A DNA stretch of 64,000 nucleotides, taken from NCBI RefSeq assembly GCF_050948215.1, contig NW_027489027.1, positions 62,001 to 126,000 on the forward strand. Direction: 5' to 3'. Positions 1 to 15,182 of the stretch are shown piece after piece. The DNA is from Halictus rubicundus. Taxonomy: Eukaryota > Arthropoda > Insecta > Hymenoptera > Halictidae. A model generated the notes under the pieces. That model was not told the origin of the DNA, made no database searches, and saw only the letters and a program-made list of their open reading frames with translations. Position 1 is the stretch's first letter. Each line of letters begins with the position of its first letter. A program made the position numbers and the translations under genes.

Positions 1-1709
1 TCCTCTATCCTATCCTCTCCTCTATCCTATCCTCTCTTCTATCCTATCCTATCCTATCCTCTATCCTATCCTATCCTCTATCCTATCCTATCCTCTATTC
101 TATCCTATCCTCTATCCTATCCTATCCTCTATCCTATCCTATCCTCCATCCTATCCTATCCTCTATCCTATCCTATCCTCTATCCTATCCTATCCTCTAT
201 CCTATCCTATCCTCTATCCTATCCTATCCTCTTTCCTATCCTATCCTCTATCCTATCCTATCCTCTACGTTATCCTATTCTCAATACTATCCTATAGTCC
301 ATCCTATCCTATCCGCTATCCAATCCTATCCTCTATCCTATCCTATCGTCTATCCTATCCAATACTCTATCCTATCCTGTCCTCTATCCTATCCTATACT
401 CTGTCCTTTCCTATCCTCTATCCTATCCTATCCTCTATCCTATCCCATCCTCTATCCTATCCTATCCTCTATCCTATCATAACCTATACTCTATCCTATA
501 CTATCCTATATCCTATCCTACCCTCTATCCTATCCAATCTTGTATCCTATCCTATCCTGAATCCTATCCTGCATCCTATCCAATCCACTATGCTATTCTA
601 TCCTCTATCCTATCCTATCCTCTATCCTATCCTCTCCTCTATCCTATCCTCTCTTCTATCCTATCCTATCCTATCCTCTATCCTATCCTATCCTCTATCC
701 TATCATATCCTCTATCCTATCCTATCCTCTATCCTATCCTATCCTCTATCCTAGCCTATCCTCTATCGTATCCTATCCTCTATCCTATCCTATCCTCTAT
801 CCTATCCTATCCTCTATCCTATCCTATCCTCTATCCTATCCTATCCTCTATCCTATCCTATCCTCTATCCTATCCTATCCTCTATCGTGTAATCTATCCT
901 CAATCCTATCCTCTATCCTATCCTATTCTCTATCCTATCCTATCCTCTATCCTATCCTATCCTCTATCCTATCCCATACTCTATCCTATCCTATCCTCTA
1001 TCCTATCATATCCTATACTCTATCCTATACTATCCTCTATCCTATCCTATCCTCTATCCTATCCAATCTTCTATCCTATCCTATCCTCAATCCTATCCTG
1101 CAACCTATCCAATCCACTATGCTATCCTATCCTCTATCCTATCCTATCCTCTATCCTATCCTCTATCCTATCCTCTCCTCTATCCTATCCTCTCTTCTAT
1201 CCTATCCTATCCTATCCTCTATCCTATCCTATCCTCTATCCTATCCTATCCTCTATCCTATCCTATCCTCTATCCTATCCTCTATCCCATCCTATACTCA
1301 ATCCTATCCTATACTGTATTATATCCTATCCTCTTTCCTATCCTCTATCATATCGTATCCTCTATCCTATCCTATCCTCTACCCTATAATATCCTCTAAC
1401 CCATCCTCTTCTCTATCCTATCCTATCCTGTATCCTATCCAAATTCTACCCTACCCTCTATCCTATCCTATCCTCTATCCTATCCTCTATCCTATCCTAT
1501 CCTCTATCCTATCCTATCCTCTATCCTATCCTATCCTCTATCCTATCCTATCCTCTATCCTATCCCATCCTCTATCCTATCCTATCCTCTATCCTATCAT
1601 AACCTATACTCTATCCTATACTATCCTCTATCCTATCCTACCCTCTATCCTATCCAATCTTGTATCCTATCCTATCCTGAATCCTATCCTGCATCCTATC
1701 CAATCCACT

Positions 1710-3812
1710 ATGCTATCCTATCCTCTATCCTATCCTCTCCTCTATCCTATCCTCTCTTCTTTCCTATCCTATCCTATCCTCTATCCTATCCTATCCCCTA
1801 TCCTATCATATCCTCTATCCTATCCTATCCTCTATCCTATCCTATCCTCTATCCTATCCTATCCTCTATCGTGTAATCTATCCTCAATCCTATCCTCTAT
1901 CCTATCCTATCCTCTATCCTATCCTATCCTCTATCCTCTATCCTCTATCCTATCCTAACCTCTATCCTATCCTATCTTCTATCCTATCCAATCCCATATC
2001 CCATCCTCTAACCCATCCTATACTCAATCCTATCCTATACTGTATTATGTCCTATCCTCTTTCCTATCCTCTATCATATCGTATCCTCTATCCTATCCTA
2101 TCCTCTACTCTATAATATCCTCTATCCTATCCCATTCTCTATCCTATCCTATCCTCTATCCTATCCTATCCTGTATCCTATCCAAATTCTACCGTACCCT
2201 CTATCCTATCCTATCCTCTATCCTATCCTATCCTCTATCCTATCCTATCCTCTATCCTATCCTATCCTCTATCCTATCCTATCCTCTATCCTATCCTATC
2301 CTCTATCCTATGCTATCCTCTATCCTATCCTATCCTCTATCCTATCCTATCCTCTATCCTATCCTATCCTCTATAGTGTCCTATCCTCTATCCTATCCTA
2401 TCCTCTATCCTATCCTATCATCTATCCTATCCTATTCTCTATCTTATCCTATCCTCTATCCTATCCTCTTCTCTATCCTATCCTATCCTGTATCCTATCC
2501 GAATTCTACCCTACCCTCTATCCTATCCTATCCTCTATGCTATCCTCTATCCTATCCTATCCTCTATCCTATCCTATCCTCTATCCTATCCTATCCTATC
2601 CTCTATCCTATCCTCTCCGCTATCCTATCCTATCCTCTATCCTATCCTATCCTCTATCCTATCCTCTGTCCTATCCTATTCTCTATCCTATCCTATCCTC
2701 TATCCTATCCTATCCCCTATCCTATCCTATCCTCTATCCTATCCTCTATCCTATCCTCTATCCTATCCTCTATCCTATCCTCTATCCTATCCTATCCTCT
2801 ATCCTCTATCCTCTATCCTATCCTATCCTCTATCCTATCCTATCTTCTATCCTATCCAATCCCATATCCATCCTCTAACCCATCCTATACTCAATCCTAT
2901 CCTATACTGTATTATATCCTATCCTCTTTCCTACCCTCTATCATATCGTATCCTCTATCCTATCCTATCCTCTACTCTATAATATCCTCTATCCTATCCC
3001 ATTCTCTATCCTATCCTACCCTCTGTCCTATCCTGTATTCTATCCTATCCTATCCTCTATCCTATAATATCATCTATCCTATCCTATTCTCTATCCTATC
3101 CTATCCTCTATCCTATCCTATCCTCTATCCTATCCTATCCTCTATCCTATCCTATCCTCTATACTATCCTCTATCCTATCCTATTCTCTATCCTATCCTA
3201 TCCTCTATCCTATCCTATCCCCTATCCTATCCTATCCTCTATCCTATCCTATCCTCTATCCTATCCTATCCTCTATCCTATCCTATCCTCTATCCTATCC
3301 TATTCTCTATCCTATCCTATCATCTATCCTATCCTATCCCCTATCCTATCCTATACTGTATCCTATCCTCTATCCTATCCTATCCTCTATCCTATCCTAT
3401 TCTCTATCCTATCCTATCCTCTATCCTATCCTATCCTCTATCCTATCCTATCCTCTATCCTATCCTATCCTCTATCCTATCCTCTATCCTATCCTCTATC
3501 CTATCCTATCCTCTATCCTATACTATCCTCTATCCTATCCTATCCTCTATCCTATCCTATCCTCTATCCTATCCTATCCTCTATCCTATCCTATCCTCTA
3601 TCCTATCCTATCCTCTATCCTATCCTATCCTCTATACTGTCCTATCCTCTATCCTATCCTATCCTCTATCCTATCCTATCCTCTATCCTATCCTATTCTC
3701 TATCCTATCCTATCCTCTATCCTATCCTATCCTCTATCCTATCCTATCCTCTATCCTATCCTATCCTCTATCCTGTCCTATCCTCTATCCTATCCTAAAC
3801 TCTATCCTATAA
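1710..3812 (+). repeat. Higher-order repeat copy H1
   Basis: This stretch carries the same ordered variants as 5399-7372 and 8249-10261. The clearest anchor is a GAATTC inside the array at 2501, matched at 6173 (3672 bp later) and 9023 (2850 bp later). The step from 1710 to 5399 is 3689 bp, so H1 differs from H2 by a small indel of about 17 bp. It is the more diverged relative of the tandem pair that follows. Confidence 0.85.
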
Positions 3813-4617
3813 TATCGTCTATCCTATCCCATCCTCTATCCTATCCTATCGTCTATCGTATAATATCCTCTATCCTATCCTATCCTCTATCCTATAATAT
3901 CCTCTATCCTATCCTATCCTCTATCCTATCCTCTCCTCTATCCTATCCTATCCTCTATCCTATCTTATCCTCTATCGTCTCCTATCTTCTGTCCTATCCA
4001 ATCCCCTATACTATCCTCTATCCTGTCCTATTCTCTATCCTATCCTCTATCCTATCCTATCCTCTATCTTATCCTATCCTATATCCTATCCTATCCTCTA
4101 TCCTATCGTAGCCTCTATCCTATCCCATCCTCTATCCTATCCTATCCTATTCTCTATCCTATACTATCCTCTATCGTCTCCTATCTTCTATCCTATGAAA
4201 TCCCCTATACTATCCTGTCCTATTCTCTATCCTATCCTCTATCCTTTCCTATCCTCTATCCTATCCTATCCTCTATCCTATCCTATCCTGTATCGTATAA
4301 TCTATCCTCAATCCTATCCTCTGTCCTATACTATTCTCTATCCTATCCTATCCTCTATCCTATCCTATCCTCTATCGTCTCCTATCTTCTGTCCTATTCA
4401 ATCCCCTATACTATCCTCTATCCTGTCCTATTCTCTATCCTATCCTCTATCCTATCCTATCCTCTATCCTATCCTATCCTTTATCCTATCCAATACCCTA
4501 TCCTATCCTCTATCCCATCCTATACTCAATCCTATCCTATACTGTATTATATCCTATCCTCTTTCCTATCCTCTATCATATCGTATCCTCTATCCTATCC
4601 TATCCTCTACCCTATAA
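3797..4617 (+). repeat. Satellite segment duplicated 6549 bp downstream
   Basis: The variant string beginning at aaactctatcc (3797) reappears at 10346, and the segment 4195-4617 matches 10744-11166; both offsets are 6549 bp. The 140-codon conceptual translation of the second interval is identical in the two places, which indicates recent duplication or conversion. No gene function is implied. Confidence 0.85.
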
Positions 4618-7372
4618 TATCCTCTATCCTATCCTCTTCTCTATCCTATCCTATCCTGTATCCTATACAAATTCTACCCTACCCTCTATCATATCCTATC
4701 CTCTATCCTATCCTCTATCCTATCCTACCCTCTATCCTAACCTATCCTCTATTCTATCCTATCCTCTATCCTATCCTCTATCCTATCCTATCCACTATCC
4801 TATCCTATTCTCTATCCTATCCTATCCTCTATCCTATCCTATCCTCTATCCTATCCTATCCTCTATCCTATCCTATCCTCTATACTATCCTCTATCCTAT
4901 CCTATTCTCTATCCTATCCTATCCTCTATCCTATCCTATCCCCTACCCTATCCTATCCTGTATCCTATCCTCTATCCTATCCTATCCTCTATCCTATCCT
5001 ATTCTCTATCCTATCCTATCCTCTATCCTATCCTATCCTCTATCCTATCCTATCCTCTATCCTATCCTATCCTCTATCCTATCCTATCCTCTATCCTATC
5101 CTATCCTCTATCCTATCCTATCCTCTATCCTGTCCTATCCTCTATCCTATCCTAAACTCTATCCTATAATATCCTCTATCCTATCCTATGCTCTATCCTA
5201 TCCTCTCCTCTATCCTATCCTATCCTCTATCCTATCCTATCCTCTATCCTATCCCATCCTCTATCCTATCCTATCCTCTATCCTATCATAACCTATACTC
5301 TATCCTATACTATCCTCTATCCTATCCTACCCTCTATCCTATCCAATCTTGTATCCTATCCTATCCTGAATCCTATCCTGCATCCTATCCAATCCACTAT
5401 GCTATCCTATCCTCTATCCTATCCTCTCCTCTATCCTATCCTCTCTTCTATCCTATCCTATCCTATCCTCTATCCTATCCTATCCTCTATCCTATCATAT
5501 CCTCTATCCTATCCTATCCTCTATCCTATCCTATCCTCTATCCTATCCTATCCTCTATCGTGTAATCTATCCTCAATCCTATCCTCTATCCTATCCTATC
5601 CTCTATCCTATCCTATCCTCTATCCTCTATCCTCTATCCTATCCTATCCTCTATCCTATCCTATCTTCTATCCTATCCAATCCCATATCCCATCCTCTAA
5701 CCCATCCTATACTCAATCCTATCCTATACTGTATTATGTCCTATCCTCTTTCCTATCCTCTATCATATCGTATCCTCTATCCTATCCTATCCTCTACTCT
5801 ATAATATCCTCTATCCTATCCCATTCTCTATCCTATCCTATCCTGTATCCTATCCAAATTCTACCGTACCCTCTATCCTATCCTATCCTCTATCCTATCC
5901 TATCCTCTATCCTATCCTATCCTCTATCCTATCCTATCCTCTATCCTATCCTATCCTCTATCCTATCCTATCCTCTATCCTATGCTATCCTCTATCCTAT
6001 CCTATCCTCTATCCTATCCTATCCTCTATCCTATCCTATCCTCTATAGTGTCCTATCCTCTATCCTATCCTATCCTCTATCCTATCCTATCATCTATCCT
6101 ATCCTATTCTCTATCTTATCCTATCCTCTATCCTATCCTCTTCTCTATCCTATCCTATCCTGTATCCTATCCGAATTCTACCCTACCCTCTATCCTATCC
6201 TATCCTCTATGCTATCCTCTATCCTATCCTATCCTCTATCCTATCCTATCCTCTATCCTATCCTATCCTATCCTCTATCCTATCCTCTCCGCTATCCTAT
6301 CCTATCCTCTATCCTATCCTATCCTCTATCCTATCCTCTATCCTATCCTATTCTCTATCCTATCCTATCCTCTATCCTATCCTATCCCCTATCCTATCCT
6401 ATCCTCTATCCTATCCTCTATCCTATCCTCTATCCTATCCTCTATCCTACCCTCTATCCTATCCTATCCTCTATCCTCTATCCTCTATCCTATCCTATCC
6501 TCTATCCTATCCTATCTTCTATCCTATCCAATCCCATATCCATCCTCTAACCCATCCTATACTCAATCCTATCCTATACTGTATTATATCCTATCCTCTT
6601 TCCTACCCTCTATCATATCGTATCCTCTATCCTATCCTATCCTCTACTCTATAATATCCTCTATCCTATCCCATTCTCTATCCTATCCTACCCTCTGTCC
6701 TATCCTGTATTCTATCCTATCCTATCCTCTATCCTATAATATCATCTATCCTATAATATTCTCTATCCTATCCTATCCTCTATCCTATCCTATCCTCTAT
6801 CCTATCCTATCCTCTATCCTATCCTATCCTCTATACTATCCTCTATCCTATCCTATTCTCTATCCTATCCTATCCTCTATCCTATCCTATCCCCTATCCT
6901 ATCCTATCCTCTATCCTATCCTATCCTCTATCCTATCCTATCCTCTATCCTATCCTATCCTCTATCCTATCCTATTCTCTATCCTATCCTATCATCTATC
7001 CTATCCTATCCCCTATCCTATCCTATACTGTATCCTATCCTCTATCCTATCCTATCCTCTATCCTATCCTATTCTCTATCCTATCCTATCCTCTATCCTA
7101 TCCTATCCTCTATCCTATCCTATCCTCTATCCTATCCTATCCTCTATCCTATCCTCTATCCTATCCTATCCTCTATCCTATACTATCCTCTATCCTATCC
7201 TATCCTCTATCCTATCCTATCCTCTATCCTATCCTATCCTCTATCCTATCCTATCCTCTATCCTATCCTATCCTCTATCCTATCCTATCCTCTATACTGT
7301 CCTATCCTCTATCCTATCCTATCCTCTATCCTATCCTATCCTCTATCCTATCCTATTCTCTATCCTATCCTA
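4523..7372 (+). repeat. 2850-bp higher-order unit, copy 1 of a tandem pair
   Basis: Every distinctive variant in this block recurs exactly 2850 bp downstream: actcaatcc at 4523/7373, and other anchors at 5188/8038, 5399/8249, 5982/8832 and GAATTC at 6173/9023. The right boundary at 7372 abuts the start of the next copy, so this is a head-to-tail duplication of a unit made of ~240 dodecamers. The near identity argues that it is young. Confidence 0.9.
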
Positions 7373-10261
7373 TACTCAATCCTATCCTATACTGTATTAT
7401 ATCCTATCCTCTTTCCTATCCTCTATCATATCGTATCCTCTATCCTATCCTATCCTCTACCCTATAATATCCTCTATCCTATCCTCTTCTCTATCCTATC
7501 CTATCCTGTATCCTATACAAATTCTACCCTACCCTCTATCATATCCTATCCTCTATCCTATCCTCTATCCTATCCTACCCTCTATCCTAACCTATCCTCT
7601 ATTCTATCCTATCCTCTATCCTATCCTCTATCCTATCCTATCCACTATCCTATCCTATTCTCTATCCTATCCTATCCTCTATCCTATCCTATCCTCTATC
7701 CTATCCTATCCTCTATCCTATCCTATCCTCTATACTATCCTCTATCCTATCCTATTCTCTATCCTATCCTATCCTCTATCCTATCCTATCCCCTACCCTA
7801 TCCTATCCTGTATCCTATCCTCTATCCTATCCTATCCTCTATCCTATCCTATTCTCTATCCTATCCTATCCTCTATCCTATCCTATCCTCTATCCTATCC
7901 TATCCTCTATCCTATCCTATCCTCTATCCTATCCTATCCTCTATCCTATCCTATCCTCTATCCTATCCTATCCTCTATCCTGTCCTATCCTCTATCCTAT
8001 CCTAAACTCTATCCTATAATATCCTCTATCCTATCCTATGCTCTATCCTATCCTCTCCTCTATCCTATCCTATCCTCTATCCTATCCTATCCTCTATCCT
8101 ATCCCATCCTCTATCCTATCCTATCCTCTATCCTATCATAACCTATACTCTATCCTATACTATCCTCTATCCTATCCTACCCTCTATCCTATCCAATCTT
8201 GTATCCTATCCTATCCTGAATCCTATCCTGCATCCTATCCAATCCACTATGCTATCCTATCCTCTATCCTATCCTCTCCTCTATCCTATCCTCTCTTCTA
8301 TCCTATCCTATCCTATCCTCTATCCTATCCTATCCTCTATCCTATCATATCCTCTATCCTATCCTATCCTCTATCCTATCCTATCCTCTATCCTATCCTA
8401 TCCTCTATCGTGTAATCTATCCTCAATCCTATCCTCTATCCTATCCTATCCTCTATCCTATCCTATCCTCTATCCTCTATCCTCTATCCTATCCTATCCT
8501 CTATCCTATCCTATCTTCTATCCTATCCAATCCCATATCCCATCCTCTAACCCATCCTATACTCAATCCTATCCTATACTGTATTATGTCCTATCCTCTT
8601 TCCTATCCTCTATCATATCGTATCCTCTATCCTATCCTATCCTCTACTCTATAATATCCTCTATCCTATCCCATTCTCTATCCTATCCTATCCTGTATCC
8701 TATCCAAATTCTACCGTACCCTCTATCCTATCCTATCCTCTATCCTATCCTATCCTCTATCCTATCCTATCCTCTATCCTATCCTATCCTCTATCCTATC
8801 CTATCCTCTATCCTATCCTATCCTCTATCCTATGCTATCCTCTATCCTATCCTATCCTCTATCCTATCCTATCCTCTATCCTATCCTATCCTCTATAGTG
8901 TCCTATCCTCTATCCTATCCTATCCTCTATCCTATCCTATCATCTATCCTATCCTATTCTCTATCTTATCCTATCCTCTATCCTATCCTCTTCTCTATCC
9001 TATCCTATCCTGTATCCTATCCGAATTCTACCCTACCCTCTATCCTATCCTATCCTCTATGCTATCCTCTATCCTATCCTATCCTCTATCCTATCCTATC
9101 CTCTATCCTATCCTATCCTCTATCCTATCCTATCCTATCCTCTATCCTATCCTATCCTATCCTCTATCCTATCCTCTCCGCTATCCTATCCTATCCTCTA
9201 TCCTATCCTATCCTCTATCCTATCCTCTATCCTATCCTATTCTCTATCCTATCCTATCCTCTATCCTATCCTATCCCCTATCCTATCCTATCCTCTATCC
9301 TATCCTCTATCCTATCCTCTATCCTATCCTCTATCCTACCCTCTATCCTATCCTATCCTCTATCCTCTATCCTCTATCCTATCCTATCCTCTATCCTATC
9401 CTATCTTCTATCCTATCCAATCCCATATCCATCCTCTAACCCATCCTATACTCAATCCTATCCTATACTGTATTATATCCTATCCTCTTTCCTACCCTCT
9501 ATCATATCGTATCCTCTATCCTATCCTATCCTCTACTCTATAATATCCTCTATCCTATCCCATTCTCTATCCTATCCTACCCTCTGTCCTATCCTGTATT
9601 CTATCCTATCCTATCCTCTATCCTATAATATCATCTATCCTATCCTATTCTCTATCCTATCCTATCCTCTATCCTATCCTATCCTCTATCCTATCCTATC
9701 CTCTATCCTATCCTATCCTCTATACTATCCTCTATCCTATCCTATTCTCTATCCTATCCTATCCTCTATCCTATCCTATCCCCTATCCTATCCTATCCTC
9801 TATCCTATCCTATCCTCTATCCTATCCTATCCTCTATCCTATCCTATCCTCTATCCTATCCTATTCTCTATCCTATCCTATCATCTATCCTATCCTATCC
9901 CCTATCCTATCCTATACTGTATCCTATCCTCTATCCTATCCTATCCTCTATCCTATCCTATTCTCTATCCTATCCTATCCTCTATCCTATCCTATCCTCT
10001 ATCCTATCCTATCCTCTATCCTATCCTATCCTCTATCCTATCCTCTATCCTATCCTATCCTCTATCCTATACTATCCTCTATCCTATCCTATCCTCTATC
10101 CTATCCTATCCTCTATCCTATCCTATCCTCTATCCTATCCTATCCTCTATCCTATCCTATCCTCTATCCTATCCTATCCTCTATACTGTCCTATCCTCTA
10201 TCCTATCCTATCCTCTATCCTATCCTATCCTCTATCCTATCCTATTCTCTATCCTATCCTA
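7373..10261 (+). repeat. 2850-bp higher-order unit, copy 2
   Basis: Second head-to-tail copy of 4523-7372. It is collinear at +2850 until about 9110, where an extra ~39 bp of canonical modules shifts the offset to 2889 (compare ctctccgctatcc ending near 6291 and 9180). After 10261 the sequence continues like the region after 3700 in copy H1 and not like copy 1, which marks the edge of the duplication. Confidence 0.9.
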
Positions 10262-10345
10262 TCCTCTATCCTATCCTATCCTCTATCCTATCCTATCCTC
10301 TATCCTATCCTATCCTCTATCCTGTCCTATCCTCTATCCTATCCT

Positions 10346-11166
10346 AAACTCTATCCTATAATATCATCTATCCTATCCCATCCTCTATCCTATCCTATCG
10401 TCTATCGTATAATATCCTCTATCCTATCCTATCCTCTATCCTATAATATCCTCTATCCTATCCTATCCTCTATCCTATCCTCTCCTCTATCCTATCCTAT
10501 CCTCTATCCTATCCTATCCTCTATCGTCTCCTATCTTCTGTCCTATCCAATCCCCTATACTATCCTCTATCCTGTCCTATTCTCTATCCTATCCTCTATC
10601 CTATCCTATCCTCTATCTTATCCTATCCTATATCCTATCCTATCCTCTATCCTATCGTAGCCTCTATCCTATCCCATCCTCTATCCTATCCTATCCTATT
10701 CTCTATCCTATACTATCCTCTATCGTCTCCTATCTTCTATCCTATGAAATCCCCTATACTATCCTGTCCTATTCTCTATCCTATCCTCTATCCTTTCCTA
10801 TCCTCTATCCTATCCTATCCTCTATCCTATCCTATCCTGTATCGTATAATCTATCCTCAATCCTATCCTCTGTCCTATACTATTCTCTATCCTATCCTAT
10901 CCTCTATCCTATCCTATCCTCTATCGTCTCCTATCTTCTGTCCTATTCAATCCCCTATACTATCCTCTATCCTGTCCTATTCTCTATCCTATCCTCTATC
11001 CTATCCTATCCTCTATCCTATCCTATCCTTTATCCTATCCAATACCCTATCCTATCCTCTATCCCATCCTATACTCAATCCTATCCTATACTGTATTATA
11101 TCCTATCCTCTTTCCTATCCTCTATCATATCGTATCCTCTATCCTATCCTATCCTCTACCCTATAA
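10346..11166 (+). repeat. Downstream copy of segment 3797-4617
   Basis: Collinear with 3797-4617 at a 6549-bp offset, with shared variants such as the unusual gaaatcccc at 10745 (4196 in the other copy). It lies directly after the 2850-bp tandem pair, so the whole block 3.8-4.6 kb was separated from its partner by that expansion. Confidence 0.85.
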
Positions 11167-14100
11167 TATCCTCTATCCTATCCTCTTCTCTATCCTATCC
11201 TATCCTGTATCCTATACAAATTCTACCCTACCCTCTATCATATCCTATCCTCTATCCTATCCTCTATCCTATCCTACCCTCTATCCTAACCTATCCTCTA
11301 TTCTATCCTATCCTCTATCCCATCCTCTATCCTATCCTATCCACTATCCTATCCTATTCTCTATCCTATCCTATCCTCTATCCTATCCTATCCTCTATCC
11401 TATCCTATCCTCTATCCTATCCTATCCTCTATACTATCCTCTATCCTATCCTATTCTCTATCCTATCCTATCCTCTATCCTATCCTATCCCCTATCCTAT
11501 CCTATCCTCTATCCTATCCTATCCTCTATCCTATCCTATCCTCTATCCTATCCTATCCTCTATCCTATCCTATTCTCTATCCTATCCTATCATCTATCCT
11601 ATCCTATCCCCTATCCTATCCTATCCTGTATCCTATCCTCTATCCTATCCTATCCTCTATCCTATCCTATTCTCTATCCTATCCTATCCTCTATCCTATC
11701 CTATCCTCTATCCTATCCTATCCTCTATCCTATCCTATCCTCTATCCTATCCTATCCTCTATCCTATCCTATCCTCTATCCTATCCTATCCTCTATCCTG
11801 TCCTATCCTCTATCCTATCCTATACTCTATCCTATAATATCCTCTATCCTATCCTATGCTCTATCCTATCCTCTCCTCTATCCTATCCTATCCTCTATCC
11901 TATCCTATCCTCTATCCTATCCTATCCTCTATCCTATCCTATCCTCTATCCTATCCTCTATCCTATCCTCTATCCTATCCTATCCTCTATCCTATACTAT
12001 CCTCTATCCTATCCTATCCTCTATCCTATCCTATCCTCTATCCTATCCTATCCTCTATCCTATCCTATCCTCTATCCTATCCTATCCTCTATCCTATCCT
12101 ATCCTCTATACTGTCCTATCCTCTATCCTATCCTATCCTCTATCCTATCCTATCCTCTATCCTATCCTATTCTCTATCCTATCCTATCCTCTATCCTATC
12201 CTATCCTCTATCCTATCCTATCCTCTATCCTATCCTCTCCTCTATCCTATAATATCCTCTATCCTATCCTATCCTCTATCGTCTCCTATCTTCTGTCCTA
12301 TCCAATCCCCTATACTATCCTCTATCCTGTCCTATTCTCTATCCTATCCTCTATCCTATCCTATCCTCTATCTTATCCTATCCTATTCTCTATCCTATAC
12401 TATCCTCTATCCTATACTATCCTCTATCCTATCCTATCCTCTATCCTATCGTATCCTCTATCCTCTATCCTATCCTATCCTCTATCCTATCCCATCTTCT
12501 ATCCTATCCTATCCTCAATCCTATCCTGCATCCTATCCAATCCACTATGCTATCCTATCCTCTATCCTATCGTATCCTCTATCCTATCCCATCCTCTATC
12601 CTATCATATCCTCTGTCCTGTCCTATACTCTATCCTATCCTATCCTCTATCCTATCCTATCCTCTATCCTATCGTATCCTCTATCCTATCCCATCCTCTA
12701 TCCTATCCTATCCTCTATCATATCCTATCCTATTCTCTACCCTATACTATCCCCTAACCTATCCTATCCTGTATCCTATCCCATCCGCTATCCTATCCTA
12801 TTGTCTATCATATAATATCCTCTATCCTATCCAATCCTCTATCCTATCCTATCCTCAATCCTATCCTGCATCCTATCCAATCCACTATGCTATCTTATCC
12901 TCTATCCTATCGTATCCTCTATCCTATCCTATACTCTGTCCTGTCCTATCCTCTATCCTATCCTATCCTCTATCCTATCCTATCCTCTACCCTATCCTAT
13001 TCTCCATTCTATCCTATAGTCCATCCTATCCTATCCGCTATCCTATCCTATCCTCTATCCTATCCTATCGTCTATCCTATCCAATCCCCTATCCTAACAT
13101 CTATCCTATCCTATCCTCTATCCTATCCTATCCTCTATCCTATCCTACCCTCTATCCTATCCAATACCCTATCCTATCCTCTATCCCATCCTATACTCAA
13201 TCCTATCCTATACTGTATTATATCCTATCCTTTTTCCTATCCTCTATCATATCGTATCCTCTATCCTATCCTATCCTCTACCCTACAATATCCTGTATCC
13301 TATCCTCTTCTCTATCCTATCCTATCCTGTATCCTATCCAAATTCTACCCTACCCTCTATCCTATCCTATCCTCTATCCTATCCTCTATCCTATCCTACC
13401 CTCTATCCTAACCTATCCTCTATTCTATCCTATCCTCTATCCTAACCTATCCACTATCCTATCCTATCCCCTATCCTATCCTATCCTCTATCCTATCCTA
13501 TCCTCTATCCTATCCTATCCTCTATCCTATCCTATCCTCTATCCTATCCTCTATCCTATCCTATTCTCTATCCTATCCTATCATCTATCCTATCCTATCC
13601 CCTATCCTATCCTATCCTGTATCCTATCCTATCCTCTATCATATCGTATCCTCTATCCTATCCTATCCTCTACCCTATAATATCCTCTATCCTATCCTCT
13701 TCTCTATCCTATCCTATCCTGTATCCTATACAAATTCTACCCTACCCTCTATCCTATCCTATCCTCTATCCTATCCTCTATGCTATCCTACCCTCTATCC
13801 TAACCTATCCTCTATTCTATCCTATCCTCTATCCTATCCTATCCACTATCCTATCCTATTCTCTATCCTATCCTATCCTCTATCCTATCCTATCCTCTAT
13901 CCTATCCTATCCTCTATCCTATCCTATTCTCTATCCTATCCTATCATCTATCCTATCCTATCCTCTATCCTATCCTATTCTCTATCCTATCCTATCCTCT
14001 ATCCTATCCTATCCTCTATCCTATCCTATCCTCTTTCCTATCCTATCCTCTATCCTATCCTATCCTCTATCCTATCCTATCCTCTATCCTATCCTATCCT

Positions 14101-14675
14101 CTATCCTGTCCTATCCTCTATCCTATCCTAAACTCTATCCTATAATATCATCTATCCTATCCCATCCTCTATCCTATCCTATCGTCTATCGTATAATATC
14201 CTCTATCCTATCCTATCCTATTCTCTATCCTATACTATCCTCTATCCTATACTATCCCCTATCCTATCCTATCCTCTATCCTATCCTATCCTCTATCCTC
14301 TATCCTATCCTATCCTCTATCCTATCCCATCCTCTATCCTATCCTATCCTCTATCCTATCCTATCCTCTATCCTATCCTATTCTCTATCCTATCCTATCA
14401 TCTATCCTATCCTATCCCCTATCCTATCCTATCCTGTATCCTATCCTCTATCCTATCCTATCCTCTATCCTATCCTCTTATCTATCCTATCCTATCCTCT
14501 ATCCTATCCTATCCTATCCTTTATCCTATCCCATCCTCTATCCTATCCTATCCTCTATCCTATCATATCCTATACTCTATCCTGTACTATTCTCTATCCT
14601 ATCCTATCCTGTATCCTATCCAATCTTCTATCCTATCCTATCCTCAATCCTATCCTGCATCCTATCCAATCCACT

Positions 14676-15182
14676 ATGCTATCCTATCCTCTATCCTATC
14701 GTATCCTCTATCCTATCCCATCCTCTATCCTATCATATCCTCTGTCCTGTCCTATACTCTATCCTATCCTATCCTCTATCCTATCCTATCCTCTATCCTA
14801 TCGTATCCTCTATCCTATCCCATCCTCTATCCTATCCTATCCTCTATCATATCCTATCCTATTCTCTACCCTCTACTATCCCCTAACCTATCCTATCCTT
14901 TACCCTATCCTATCCTGTATCCTATCCCATCCGCTATCCTATCCTATTGTCTATCATATAATATCCTCTATCCTATCCAATCCTCTATCCTATCCTATCC
15001 TCAATCCTATCATGCATCCTATCCAATCCACTATGCTATCTTATCCTCTATCCTATCGTATCCTCTATCCTATCCTATACTCTGTCCTGTCCTATCCTCT
15101 ATCCTATCCTATCCTCTATCCTATCCTATCCTCTATCCTATCCTATCCTCTACACTATCCTATTCTCCATTCTATCCTATAG
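14676..15182 (+). repeat. Satellite segment shared with 23118-23624
   Basis: The ordered variants, including repeated cgtatcc and catatcc changes, match 23118 onward at an offset of 8442 bp. Conceptual translations agree over most of the segment and differ at isolated sites. This is a duplicated block of the array with no coding meaning. Confidence 0.75.

Noticed and set aside
5982..8141. Open frame of 719 codons, and dozens like it, in the satellite
   Set aside because: The canonical + strand repeat lacks stop codons in all frames, so long frames are automatic. The translation is only SYPL, YPIL and SSIL modules, and start positions coincide with chance ATG variants. No promoter or non-repeat domain is present.
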